Source: Solenopsis invicta (Eukaryota > Arthropoda > Insecta > Hymenoptera > Formicidae). From it: a stretch of DNA of 64,000 nucleotides. The position numbers and the translations under genes are program-made. The number at the start of each line of letters is the position of its first letter. Position 1 is the stretch's first letter. The stretch covers positions 18,067,829-18,131,828 of the forward strand of contig NC_052677.1 in NCBI RefSeq assembly GCF_016802725.1. Direction: 5' to 3'. The notes under the pieces are model-generated. The model was given only the letters and a program-made list of their open reading frames with translations, was not told the origin of the DNA and did not search any database. Positions 38,501-51,097 of this stretch are shown one piece after another.

Positions 38501-41500
38501 CCGCTACTATTTAAAATAATTCCATATTAATTTTCTCAGGGAAAATCGGTTTGGACTTGCAACATTTTAAAGGCAAATTGATAATAAAAGCAATAGGTCC
38601 AGGTGGTTCTAGTCAGAAATTAGCGATTCCCTGGGTAGCCCAAGTGTTGCAGGGTGGATTAGAAGTAAACACATCGATTACGCACTATTGCTCTCCACAA
38701 TCCAATCAGGCCCGGAACTTTAGCGTGGTGAATAAATTTAAATTACCGTTAGCTATTACGAATGTCACGATGTGTTCGAACGCGAAATCGCTTTTTACGG
38801 TAAGAATCATTACTTTTTTTTAACGAACATTGAATATAATCTTTTTAGTTCTCAATTTATATTTTTTTTCTCAATTTTCTTCTGAGACGAAATAATTTGT
38901 GCGATTTCTTCCAGATAAAAGATTTTACTCCTAGAGTAATAAAACCTGAACAAAAGGTCAATATATTTTCTTTACAACTTGCCAAAGAAAGAAAGAGTGA
39001 TAATGTGAAAATGGAGTCGTCGATATTAATACATTCAAATGTATCGGTGACTGAAGTTCCAGTGTTGAGTTATGACGGCAAACTAAGAAAAGTTATGCCG
39101 GGCGAGAAGCAGGATGACATGGGAACAATGAATTTCGGTACTGTGGGAAGCGGTACCGAAAACGAGGCGATTTTTGCGCTGGAGAATCAGAATCCCGTCA
39201 ATGTGGAACTACACAGCTGGGGTGTGAATATGCCTGGTGCGGTCTTGGAATTGATGGGTTGTCAAAACGGTCCTGCAGACTTGTTGGATAAGGAATTTCG
39301 AAATATAACTGTATGCAGTCATTCTGGAAATGTGAGTATCGCGCAATAAATTGGGGTTGGAATTGGAATTTTTAAGGACTGTTTATTGTTATAAGGGTTT
39401 ATCACATTTCAATAAAAGTAAAATCTCAAGCTTTTAATGGAAAAAGCATATAAAATCAGATTTTCAATATATGTGGTAGTCAATAATTAGATCTCATTTA
39501 CCCTATGTATTTATTTACATTGCTATAATTTTCTATATAAATTTTCTAAATATATTTTCTAAATATAATTTTCTATATAAATTTTCTAAATATATTTATA
39601 TATAAATTTTTACTTCAGCAATATATAAAACCGGAGTTTCTGGCGATCTTTAAGATTAAAGTGAAGACTCCCATGGTCGAAGAAGACACGATTGTTGGCG
39701 ACGTTTTTGTGCGAACGACCTACGAGCGATTTACCTTGCCAGTGTATATGCGAGTTGCACATGGCAAAATTTCCTTGAAGAAGCTCATTTTTACTGATTG
39801 TTTCCCTGTGAGTTGTAATCTATCTTTTTGAAACTAATGCTTTTTTTAATGAGATACTTCCACGTAACTTTACATGATTTTTCAATGTCAAACAGGGATC
39901 GATCTGTATGCAACAAGTGAAAGTGCACTCTACATTCTCAAGACCAATGGAAGTAACACACATTGCACCCATAAATAAGGATGATAGGATAAAGTATATC
40001 CCATTGGAGGAAGCTACAATGCCTGTCATATCCAAGGGCGAGAATAATGTCGGCTCGATACAAATCGACCCTTCAATGACTTGCAAACAGCAATGTTATC
40101 TAGGTTTATCACTGGACACTAACAGTAAGCAATACATTTCATATATCTGTATTTCGCTATTTACAGATTTGAAATGCATTGTATTTTCATTTTTTACTTA
40201 TTTAATTCTTGTGGAAATTTTATATTTTATTTATTTTCTGTTTCTTTTACTGGAACAAAATTGTTCATAATGTAACGCTGCTAGCAGAGAATGATTTGGC
40301 GCCATGATCCATATTTAAATAAGAAATAGACTTATTTAATTTTTGTAGGAAATACTTTAATTATATTAGTCAGTATTATATGTCAGTTTAGTTATGTAGT
40401 TGCTTTTTATTTATAGCGGGTAATCAGTGGTTGAACACGATGAGCCTTCCCTCGCATACTCGCGACTCTGACTTGAACTTTCTGAACATGCGACACGTTC
40501 GCTTTATCAATTCCACTGCGGATGGTTCATGGGAAAATATCACGATGCGCTTGGATACGACCGAAGTGCGCGGTCATAAATTTTACGTGAACATCAAGCC
40601 GTACTGGCCAAGCTTATTGGCCAGTTCCAATAGCATAAAAAACAAGAGTATCCTAATGTTTCCACTGACTCAGGTCGGAAACACGTCATATCGAGCAATT
40701 AAGCTGTACAATCCGAGTGCGAGTCTGTTGATAGTTCAGCTGGTTATGGATTGGAGTTATCCTCAAGGGGCACGTCTTTACCACTCCTTGCCAATGAAGT
40801 ACGTAATTGATTTCAATTTGATTAAGGAAGTTCTCCAGCTTTATTTAATATTTTAAAGATGCAAATGCCAAAAGTTTTTGTGTTCAAAATTTAAGCATTA
40901 AAAAAAACTATAATTTGTTATTTAAAAAATTTCTTTGCAATATTGATAAATATTGATGTGAAAAAAATTGAAAAAAATGGAAATTGTTTATAGTAATGAT
41001 TTAAATGTAATAACAAGCGATGCCATATTAACATGATGTTATATTTAAAAAGAATTGTATAATTCGTGAACATTTTATTCTTTCAACTCTGATCTTATAA
41101 ACATAGTTTTTTAAAATTATATATTTTATTTGCAATTAAATTATTTGAATCTTTTTCCTATAGATTTCAATGCTATTTTATATGAATAAAGTTGTTTAAA
41201 GAAAACTATGATCACAAAATTTTAAAAAAATTCAGGAACGTTTATACATATTAATATTAAATTTCTTAAAATTTTATTGAATTTTTTTCTTATGTATAAA
41301 AACTAAAGAACTTTATAAATAATAATTTCACAAATTAATTTTTATTTTGGTAAAAAATTAACAACGAAAAATTTGATACTAGATTTAAGCCTGTGTGCGC
41401 GCAATGTTCATCCACGATTCCAGAGGAATTCAAACTAGAAGAGAGCGCGAACGAGCGAGAATTGTTTGAAAAACAATGGGGCATAACAATAGCGCCTCAA

Positions 41501-44500
41501 TCACTTTCTTTTTATTTAAACCCTTTGGAAACGAGAACGGTTCGCGTAGCATATACACCCTTTTCCACTTCGACATCGTCTGGTTTTTTATATATTAGGT
41601 AAGTAATGCGAAGGGGGGGGGGCAGAATATAATGCACGTGCTTCATATATTGATACATGTTTTGTTGGCTTTCCAGAAATAATATGACTATTTTAGAAGT
41701 TCTACGTTTGAGCGGTCGAGGCGCGAGCGCACAATTTAGATTTGGCCATCGCAAACCGGGATCAACTACGCCTTTATTGTTTGAACTGACGGACAAGCAT
41801 CTTAAAGATTGTGAACGTATGTACGTTTCTTCATCTTCGTTTTCTTATACTCTAGGAAAAAGAGGCAAGATATACATCTTTTTTTACATGTTTAATTTAT
41901 TGTCTTGTTAAACCCGTAAAACATGTTTTAAATCAATGTTTTCTTGTATCGTGTATATCGCTCATTTGCTACAATGACAGAATTAAAAAATTCTTGTTGC
42001 TTGTCCGCAAAGAAAAAAATTCTGGTCAAAATATAATACACTGAATAAAGAACTAATGAAACTTTTATTTTCCGTACAATCAGTAGATCAAATCAATACA
42101 GTAAAATCACATTTAAAAATTATATAAAAGTTTTAATGATTTAAAACTTTTAAAACATTTTTTTTTTTTTGGGAATTCTCAAGAAATTCTTTTATAAAAT
42201 TTGAGTAAACACTCTGTGTAACAACTGAGCGATATTTCCTCGGTAATTTTAATTTTATTTTAATTATTGAAAGATAGAGATTTTCTTTATACCGCTTCCC
42301 TTTCCCAGGAGATCGCAGCAAACTTGTCACGACTCTTAGTGTAAAGCGATCTTTTACGGCCAGAAATACGGGGGAGCTGCCGATCGAGATTTACGGATTT
42401 TACATCAACGACTGGCACTGTGAAGGCTACGGTTTCAAAGTGCTCGATTGCTCGCCTTTCAAGTTGAGTCCGAATGCCACGAAAAGAATCGAGATAGCAT
42501 TCACACCGGACTTCACGCTGTCTCGCGTGGAACGGAAGTTGTTGGTGATGACGAGCATGGGACCGGACGCTGGTGAGAACGTCGAGAACGGCGTAGTAAT
42601 ACTTAACTTGCTGGCGACTCTGCCGGCACACTCATTGAACTTATGCGCGTCGGTACTCGCCAGACCGCCGTGGGAAGGCGCAGTACAAAAGGCTGCCCTC
42701 ATCCTCTCATCGGTGCTGATGTTGTGCGTCGCTGTGGTTTCGTTTCTCGAAGCGGACCGAATATTACGGGAAGGTTTGGCTAATTACTCAAAAGAGAATC
42801 CGGTGCAACCGCCACTAGATCTGAGACTGCTGTCGCACAACACGACGCAGGGAGGTGGTGGTAGTTGCATCGGTAACAAAAACGAGAAAACTGTGACGAA
42901 CGATGAGAAAAGCAAGACAATGAAGAAGGACGAGGCATTTCCCGACTGGTCATTGATGAACGTGAAAAAGTGTAAGGATAAGGATGTGCAAAAAGGATTG
43001 AAGATCCCAGACTGGTCCGCCGAGGAAGAACGTAGATTCAAATTGGATACCGAGTCCAAGGATCTGCTATCCTTCAAACGCTGCGAGGAAACATCTAATG
43101 TAGATAATATTAACGCCGCAAATGCAACAAACACGTGCATGTCGAAGAAAAAGAATAATAAGAAACAGAATAATGCTCAAGAGGTTCAGTCAGACAATTG
43201 CGTAACAAATGACACGCTCACGGACGCTCAGTTGATTCAAGAGAAGAAATATATTGTCAATGCGGTTACAAAATCGAGTCCGACATCGAACAGAAAAGGA
43301 AAAACAATACAATCAACACAGTCGAATATTAAAGAAGAATCAAAGTTAAATGATCACGAAGTTCAAATGGACGCGGTGATAATCAATAACAATCGAACTA
43401 ATAAGTCTGACAAGCGCAATAAGCAGACGAGTAGCAATGGAAACAACAGTAGTAACCACACTAATCATGTTTCACTGAAAAAGCTCGAACCGGCGAGCAC
43501 TCAAAAAACCATTCAACTTTCAGAAGAGGAAACTTCATCCACTACAACAGAGAGTTCGACTCACGATGAAACATCGACATCGTGTAAGGTAAGTCCTAAT
43601 TATGTTGAAAGATTAATTACAATTTTATTTTAATTTTATATAATTTTTGCAATTGTATTTTATTTTATTTTTTTTAATTTTACATCAGTACTAAAATGAT
43701 TCTACAAATATTAATGTCTGCAAATGGAATATGACAGATTTACAAAATTAATGAAATTATTTTGTTTATAATGAACTTTTTGTCAGAATTAAAGATGTTT
43801 TAGCTATACAGTACCAATTATTAAGTCGACAACTTAGAGGCCCAACTTAATCCTCGACTCCTATATTTAATCAACTACACCTATTCAAATTAAAATTTTT
43901 TTCCCGTCATATAGTAAGCTTAGGTTTATTTTTTTTTCTAATTAACGACAAAAAATTTTGGTTGCAAATGCTCGAATTTTCTATTCAGAAATATAGCATG
44001 TCAAAATTACAGAGTTTCACAAATACATAGGTGGAGAGAAAGGTAACCAAAAATAAATGTGAGGAGCTAGGGTTAAACTCCATTCTTTCTTTATATAGTT
44101 TACATTACTACTTTACTTACTAAAGCAATTATATAAACAATTTAATACAAATGTAAATTAAATATTGATTTACCAAAATAGTTAAAATTATTTTGTTCAT
44201 AATGAAATTTTTGTCCCAGAATTAAGGCTCCTGACTCCTCAGCCGAGAACTCCGCGTTGACGGTAGCGACATTTCGTCGCGGACAAAATTAGAACTAATA
44301 CACGTGAAACGTGACAGAATGACGATGAAATGTTATCGTGCATGTCATTTTGTTATTATGTGTTTCATTGTAAAAACATGACTTGTCTCGTATTTACCAA
44401 ATTCGTAAAAATGGACCGCGAGTAAAGTTTCTTTGAATTTTATACATAAAAGTACATTTTTCACTCCTTTTAATAGCTATCCGTGTGTTTTCCTGTCTGA

Positions 44501-47235
44501 ATAGACGTCACTTTACGTGCTTTTTACGACTATTTATTGACTGCTAGGCGAAAAAAGGATAGTCGTGACCGATATTTAGAAGTGTTTTAAAGCCATCTGA
44601 TTAGTCTGTTTTATCCAAATTGGCATTATTTAGAAATGGCACGTCGGACAAAATTATGTGCCCATGTGTTTTCCTGTTTCAATTGCTTCACTTTACATGC
44701 TTTTTACAACTATTTACTGATTGTTAGGCGGAAAAAGGATAGTCGTGACCGATATTTAGAAGTGTTTTAAAGTCATCTGCTTAGTTTGTTTTATCCAAAT
44801 TGGCTTTATTTACAAATGGCATGTCGGACAAAATTACGTGTCATTTCACGCAATTTCTCGCTTCTGACGTCACGACTTCAATATGGCCGCGGCGAGTACT
44901 CAGGAGCCTTAAAATATTAATTATTAATTACAAATGCAAGTTTTTTTCTAGCCATTTATAAAAAAAATTTTTCTTTTCTTAGAGTTTTGATCAACCGTGC
45001 GGAAAGCAAGAGAAGCTACAAAGAAAGCCGATATCTAAGAAAAGCAAACCTCAGTCTATTCCTCCTGTGCCATGCATAGATTATAAGGACAACTATGAAG
45101 GTGACTGTGATGACGATGAGTACGACAAAGAAAAGCAGAATAATCCAAATAGATGGAAAACAAACACTACTAGGTCCAGCACAAAGCATATTCATACCTC
45201 ACGTACCGTCGAATCATCTTTTAAGTTATCACGTCAAAATAAGAATACACCGCGAAAGGAGAAGACGATGCAGAAGCGTCGCGTAGCTGACAAGATACAT
45301 GTTAAATGTATGTTACGTATGTATAACGTAATTGAAATGCATTAGAGAGAGAAAGTTACAGAATACTTTTTTAACCCTCATCGTGTTACATGTTTTTTGG
45401 CATCCATTAAATGTAAAAGGGGATTATTAATGTCTAACATGGTTTTTTTAAGTGATTCAGAAAATATTAAAAAATGTAGCTTAACTATTCTAAATGAAGA
45501 ATAAATGGAGGATTTATACATTATTTAACAAATCTATTTGTTTAAATATTTTATTTTTGCAAATATATAAATCAAAATATTCATAATTTAAAAAATTGCC
45601 TGGACAAAAATGACTGCTCTTTACACGATGAGAGTTAATGACATAATAACGTAATAATATAATAAATTAATAACGTAAAAATATACATATCTTACTATAT
45701 AAAAATATTCATTTTTACTTATTATTGCAGCCCCTCCTGCAAACGGAAATATAAGTCAAAAAGATGATGTAACGCGCATTATTGGAACAATGCCCACCAT
45801 ATTGCCACCTCCGCCCTCCTGTTGGGGCGAAAACAGAGCTAAGTTCAGTGATGTAGTGGCGCGAAATCCAGAGATTGTCTCTCTGTTCTCTAATTTAAAT
45901 CATGTGAATCACAAGAGTCAAACGAGTACATCGAATTTATCCGCCACATTTAATGCTGATGTCAAAGACGTTCAATATGTTAAGCCACAATCGACGCAAG
46001 AGTCACAAACGCCAAAGGAATATAATTTAATGTCAAATCCAGCCCCTCTTTGCAATACGACCGTGAACAAGAACAAATCCTTCGATCAAGAGCCTTTGAT
46101 TTTGCAGTCCGATTTGCAACATTCGAACAGTTATTTCATTAATACTTTCACAGAACATCCAGTAAGTTTTGCAATTTAAATTAACTTCATCTCTTTGAAT
46201 ATCATGTGAAAAGATTCAATTGTCAAATTATATCAGCAGTTTGAATGCGAGCTGGTGCCGTACGACGATCTTCCAGAAACTGACGAACCTTTAGTAGAAT
46301 TGGAGAATCCTGAAGAAGATACGCGGTGCCAATTATGGGAAGACCCTAGTCCTATGATTTTATTATCGGATAATACAAACGGATTTCAACTGGAGTCGCC
46401 AAAAACGTCGGAAAAACCTGTTTTGTCTGACTTAAAAGGTATATTAGCCTATTTAGAAAGATATTTCTTTTAGGACTTCTCTTATTATTTATTATCTAAT
46501 TATCTAAATTATAATATAAATGATACATTTAAGGATCTCTAGTCTTTTCACATAAGAACTCGAAATATCAAATTTTGAAAATATTTATAATTAATATACA
46601 GATATTTAGGAATTTAAAAAAAGTTAACCTTTTTTTTAAATAAATATCTTTCTAAAGCAGCACAGAATATTATGGAAGAGATTTAATCCCAAACAAAATA
46701 TAAGAATTTTTAAACACTACTCATAAAGAGGAATAAAATTTAAAGAATATTTTGAAATTAAATAAAGTTTAAAATATCAAATTATCAATTAATATTTTGA
46801 CATGCTTAAATTTTGTCCATTATTATTTTAAAAATGCCAAAAACTTCTATATTAAAAAGATACATGAATGAGAAGTCACATGTGCAATTATAACATATAC
46901 TTACAGATAATTGGACGATTGATACCAATTGGGAACCATTACACACGAGAGCAGCGGTTGGAGAAGAACGTAGTGGCGCATGGGGAATTAATACAGGAGG
47001 AGTATGGGCTGCGGCACCTTGGGGTGCGGCCGCACCTCCTATATCACAAACATTGCAGTCCGAGACGGACACACAAGTACGTGTGTCGCGCAATAAATAT
47101 AAAAAGAAATCTTTTTCACGTAATTATTTTCTATTATCGTTCCAGGAAAGATCGGGATTCGATCCATTCCGTTCGCTCAGCACAATATGGACGCCATCAT
47201 CGACTGAAACGTGGAGGACGAAACGCGAGAATTAA
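28476..47235 (+). CDS. TMEM131: TMEM131 orthologue, 23 exons, 1807 residues
   Basis: Single-pass membrane protein of the early secretory pathway. In animals the lumenal PapD-like part recruits procollagen and the cytosolic tail binds TRAPPC8. Exons: 28476-28569, 31566-31630, 32116-32144, 34597-34680, 34750-34873, 35662-35775, 37400-37522, 37617-37780, 38041-38227, 38344-38452, 38540-38799, 38915-39331, 39619-39807, 39896-40124, 40417-40798, 41383-41598, 41677-41816, 42309-43588, 44983-45307, 45731-46161, 46237-46438, 46907-47076, 47146-47235. They total 5424 nt, all phases compatible, no internal stop. Seen: signal peptide (residues 1-21, YCLLLLTLL), family blocks ISFEPSILDF, HFHSSFFQNK, EVYSSGGDFQLELPSG and CEGYGFKVLDC, one membrane helix at about 1104-1124, a K/S/T-rich tail, and a Trp-rich end (DPFRSLSTIW). 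Close to the 1883-residue human protein. Exon 3 is only 29 nt. Confidence 0.95.
30168..30304 (+). other. Possible alternative last exon inside TMEM131 intron 1
   Basis: After a good acceptor (TTTTGTAG) a frame of 45 codons ends at TAA 30302-30304. Its phase matches the exon-1 donor at 28569, so splicing would join the TMEM131 signal peptide to a 46-residue tail containing MVVIYSDGEERCSKWRVYT. I recognise no family. It could be an alternative terminal exon, a leftover of a mobile element, or chance. Confidence 0.2.
30588..30690 (+). repeat. Unknown intronic repeat, copy 1
   Basis: Contains GGAATTTTGAATAAAATTTC, GGAATTCTTTTATAAAATTT and GAATAAACTT in order. The same 3'-end block recurs three more times in TMEM131 introns on the same strand. 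Confidence 0.55.
32506..34041 (+). mobile_element. Tc1/mariner-type DNA transposon fossil in TMEM131 intron 3
   Basis: The element is 1536 bp, flanked by TA on both sides. Terminal inverted repeats match: CAAGGTGACCATTA at the left, CAAAATGACCATTAA as the complement of the right end. A transposase start at 32640 opens MNDFTIEEKIYLIE (DUF4817-type helix-turn-helix). Broken frames further on keep IIFTDKAHC, FMQDGATPY and WPLYSSDLNSCDCF, which correspond to the DDE transposase core blocks. Several stops and shifts interrupt it, so it is dead. Sense orientation relative to TMEM131; it does not touch an exon. Confidence 0.85.
35562..35598. repeat. (TA)n microsatellite in TMEM131 intron 5
   Basis: About 18 TA units, roughly 65 bp upstream of the acceptor of the exon at 35662. 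Confidence 0.9.
36840..37306 (+). repeat. Unknown intronic repeat, copy 2 (long copy)
   Basis: The last 80 bp share GGAATTCTTTTAGAAAATTT and GAGTAAACATCCTG with the other copies. Upstream, CTGAATTCTGTTCTTCCAG, GCGAACAGATC and ATATTTTAGTTCATATT parallel 29500-29580 (TTGAATTCTGTACTTTCGAG, GCGTACAGATC, ATATTTAGTTTGTATT), so a longer ancestral unit existed. Confidence 0.5.
37938..38012 (+). repeat. Unknown intronic repeat, copy 3
   Basis: Runs from GGAATTTTGAACAAAATTCC through CTCAGGGAATTTTTTTATAA to TTTGAGTAAACATTCT, ending about 28 bp before the acceptor of exon 38041. Confidence 0.55.
42170..42218 (+). repeat. Unknown intronic repeat, copy 4
   Basis: Short 3'-end copy: GGGAATTCTCAAGAAATTCT followed by TTTATAAAATTTGAGTAAAC and CTCTGTG. 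Lies about 90 bp before the large exon at 42309. Confidence 0.55.
44226..44908. mobile_element. 683-bp non-autonomous element with TTAA flanks, in TMEM131 intron 18
   Basis: TTAA lies at 44222-44225 and again at 44909-44912. Ends are GGCTCCTGACTCCTC and the complement of the right end, GGCTCCTGAGTACTC. TTAA duplication is typical of piggyBac-type insertion. The interior holds a direct tandem duplication of about 181 bp (units starting at about 44484 and 44665, both with TGTGTTTTCCTGT, GGATAGTCGTGACCGATATT and TAGAAGTGTTTTAAAG). No transposase frame. Confidence 0.7.
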
Positions 47236-50031
47236 TGACTTGGAATTTCGAAGTTTTTATCTTGTGATATCTTACATTTGTTTCGCGATTTTTTGATGAA
47301 AGAAAATAACGACAGTCTTAACGACAGTGAAGCAATTGCCGCGATCACGAAAATGGATTTGGAATTACGGAAATTGTTATGTTTTGTTGCTATTGCGCTA
47401 TGCGTACTTTGTGATATATAATTGTTTACTATTATGTTGTAACGCAGGTGAATAGTCTCTCAAACGAATTATTTTCATACAGTCTAAACCAAAATTTAGA
47501 TGTTACTTCTTATTTTCTATTATTTCGTTATTTAAAGCAACTAACGAGATACTTTATTTATAAACAAGTATAAACAAATCCGGACAACACAAATCCAAGA
47601 TTGAGAGGTAAGACTAGGCTGCGTTCGAATATCATTCGAGTTCTGCCCTGTATCATTTTATCCTTGTTTAATATTTGATGAACAAGGATGAAATAATATA
47701 TGGAGACACGAATGATGTTTCTGAACATATCCCTGGTATTATGCCGTATTTCAAAATTATGTCTACATGGATTATTTACATTTATGTTTATATGAATCTT
47801 ACATGTAGATAATATAAGCGAATGAACTATAAATTCAATAACAATACAGAAAAAAATAATTAAATTTTAAGATCTGTTGATCTGACTTAATACTGATAAT
47901 AAAAATATCTATAAAGAATTTTCTCTTAATATCACGATAATCATGAGACAACATAAACACTGCAGATTTTTACTTTAAAATTTTAATAAAATTATAATAC
48001 AATTTTTTGATGTCCATGTTGTCCCATAATTTTAAAAGTAAATTGTAAGAGGAAATTCTCTATATAAAAATATTAATGTGTATAATGTTAAAAATTTTAA
48101 AAATTACAGTGAGTAAAGATGTATCAAAACTTGAGCAGAAACAAAATTTGAGCAGAGTATATATAGAAAAATATTCTCTAAAAAAAGCGATTACTCAATT
48201 TTTAGTTTTCTTCTTTTCTTAAAATACACTCGTCATTTAGATGAAACAAGCAGTGTTTATTTAAAATAAACTATATATCCACAAAAAATATATACTTGAA
48301 ATAAGTAAATATTACTTATTTCAAATATTTTATAAATTCATATATTTGCAAATCTTTCATAAACATTGAATTTGCTCAAAATATGTTCTGAATCCTAGCA
48401 ATTATGTAATATTTATATCAAAAATATCAAATTAAAATAAAAATTCGATTTGTTTATTCTGATTTTTTTTTCGATACAATTTTATATTTTCCGAAAAAAA
48501 TTCTCTTTTTTTTTTAAGTATATGATAATAAGTTTTTCTAAAATTCTCATGACGAATATATTTTAAGTCAATTATCAAGAAAATATTCTTTGTTAAAAAT
48601 AATAGTTATTAAAAGAAAAGAAAAGTAATTGACTAATCACTTTTTTTGAAAGCATTTTTCTACTATTTTCTATATAATGGCAGAAAAGTAAACAATTTCA
48701 TACAGCCAGTAATAGATATTTGATAATGTCAGCAACCGCTGCCAAAAATATGATAAAGCTTGTTACAAGTTCGCGAGCAAATTGACGGCAAAAAAACTTA
48801 CATCTCAAAGATGTTTTACGTTCGGACTTTGTGTTGTCTGAGAAAGTACTTGCAGGATAATTGGTTTTTTTTTTTTTTTAAGGATTGTCATATAGTGAAC
48901 ATGATCAATTACAGTGAAATAATATATATGGAATTACAAAATCAATATAAAAAAAGTGAAAAAAGAAATACAGTTTCATATTATAATCGCAGCACGTATT
49001 AATTTAAAGAAACAACTATATGATTATACATTGCTTAATACGGAAATTTATAATTTGCTCCTTGACACACATACTATACTCCTTCTCTTCTCTTACGATG
49101 TTACCCGTGTATGTATAATGCAAGGAAAAAGAAGAAAGAAAAAAGAGAGCTATCATAATACATATTCGAAAGTTCTCAATTTTGATATTAACCGTGAGTG
49201 ATAATTAAGTTATTTGAGATGAGTGAGAACTGTGATTTTTTATAGTCTTGACTTGTAGAAAATATCTTCAAGTAAATTTTCAAGAAATGATGAGAGTTTA
49301 CAAGTTGCGTCGTATTGACAAAATACGAGGTTAAAGAAATGTGTACCTATTCTTCAAGACTGGTAATCGTTGTGTTTTAATAAAGAAGTCACAAAAGAAA
49401 AGAACAAGAATGTTTTGTATTTGGAAAAGTAGAAATTTACTATGCGAATTACGCAATTCAACAAAACGAAGACTTTCAATATCAGATTATTTATTTTCAA
49501 TAATTCTTTGAATATTAAATATGAATTCAGATTTCCAAGTTGCCCCATTATGTTAATTTTAAAAAATTTGCAATTACAGTTGCAAAAAAAAGCTTTTTCA
49601 CATACTTTGTCATATTTTAATTACATGTGCTGAAGAATTTGTATTGTAATTGAAATTAAATAAGTTATTAGGGCTTCCAACAAGAATTTTTTGGTGTTGG
49701 CCGATTAATAAAATATTCATGATTAATATGAAGTTTAATGCAAAAAAAGTTGTGAATTAGATCACTGATGATTTATCAAATAGTTACAAAAAAATGGCAA
49801 GTTCTATTTTGACGTTTTTTTCAACTATGTTATCGAAATTGAAACTATTGCAATTTACATATATATTACGTATGCTAAAACAAGGTATAACTTTGATGAT
49901 TCCCCATTACTTCCTCTACAAGTAGCTTAATGATAATTTATTAAATTTCAGTCAGTTGATGCGATTGATTGATCTGTGTTTCGTAACGAGGTAACACAAA
50001 ATTCTTTTAAATATTATAAAAAATTATTACT
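47236..50031. other. TMEM131 3' region and AT-rich intergenic DNA
   Basis: No coding exon recognised. It begins with the TMEM131 3' UTR; AATAAA at about 47898 is one candidate polyadenylation signal. ORFs of 60-80 codons near 48.8-49.6 kb are A/T-rich with no family features. The end of the stretch is the 3' side of the minus-strand CFAP97-domain gene. Confidence 0.5.
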
Positions 50032-50904
50032 TTACAAAAAAGTCAATCTACAACCCACTTTCGATGCATTTGCGAAAACACATGGCTTTGCTTGTTGTAT
50101 TCTTCTGAGGAGCAGCTGTAAATGAAGTTTTCGAGTTACATACTTTTCTTTAGTTATATTTTATTGAATTTAAAAAAATATGAAAAATTGATGTACAAAA
50201 ATGCATAACCGTCTATCTTTAATATGGAAATTACATACCATATTATCATTTTCTATCTTCTTTTGCAATTTCTTCCTGTTTACCGCGGAGCTGCTAATTT
50301 TGGACTGAACAACACCCTCGCCGAGGATTTTATGCCGCGGTTTCTGCTGCGCCATGATCTTCCTCAGCAGCAGCTCATTCTCCCGCTCGATCTTACGCAT
50401 CTCTTCGTCAGTGAAGCTCATGTTCCATCGTCTACACTTTCTTGACTTAACGAACCCGTTATCCCTATCCGTCGTAACGGCGCGAGATAATTCGTCACTG
50501 AGCGAATAAGATTCATCCTCGTCCTTCCACTCACTCATTCTGATATTCTGTTCCTCCGGACTCTGGCTAAGCTGAAGATCAGTGACATGGATCATAGAGG
50601 AGGAATTCAGCGATTCCAACGTGACATTCGTGATTTCGTCGCAAGACTCGTCGGAGCAAAAAGATTCGCCTGTGTATACGGACTCATTGTCTGACGTCTC
50701 TTTAGTCTTCTGTGCAATTTGATCATCTTTCTCGTTCGAAATGGAAGGACTTAGGCGCTCTAAAGCCGTTTCTTCTGTCTCGCTCTCTTCCTCGTCAATT
50801 TCATGAATATTAGGGTGATCATTAGAGCTGCTTCTTGTCTCTTCTGCATCTTCAAGAGTGTTCCAGCAGCTGCAAGTGATATTCGTTTCATCCTGGTTTG
50901 CCAT
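50032..50904 (-). CDS. CFAP97: CFAP97 / hemingway-domain protein, 2 exons
   Basis: Exon 1 is 50904-50239 and exon 2 is 50115-50032 (TAA), joined in phase 0 by a GTATGT donor and a TTTACAG acceptor, giving 249 residues. The N-terminal 150 residues are acidic and serine-rich. The C-terminal part carries the family signature: RKCRRWNMSFTDEEMRKIER, then SSAVNRKKLQKKIENDN, continued by LLLRRIQQAKP across the splice, which supports the join. Drosophila hemingway is needed for sperm and cilia axonemes; vertebrate CFAP97 is cilia-linked. I chose the ATG at 50904 (MANQDE); the frame stays open to 51093, but that extension looks unlike the family. No break seen. It stands divergent to the EndoG fragment at 51098. 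Confidence 0.8.
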
Positions 50905-51097
50905 GACGAGACGAGAATCATCGCAGGAGACAAAACAAAATCCAGCGAGGAACGCGAAGTTCCTATTGATAATGACGTGCGAATGAAACAAAACGTGACT
51001 CACGTGGCTTGCTTCGCCTATGCTGAACATGGTAACCATGCCGACCAAACGAATAACAGGAAACTTTGAAGCTTTTAATTTTGGCGATGCCAAGTAG

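Noticed and set aside
42784..43140. 118-codon minus-strand ORF
   Set aside because: It is the antisense of the large TMEM131 exon (42309-43588), whose sense frame has clear family features.
44484..44841. Direct repeats considered as a possible CRISPR-like array
   Set aside because: There are only two long (181-bp) units in tandem inside a transposon in an animal intron, with no short repeats and spacers.
50905..51093. Longer N-terminus for the CFAP97-domain gene (start at 51093)
   Set aside because: The extension is hydrophobic and unlike the family; the ATG at 50904 begins the acidic region typical of these proteins.
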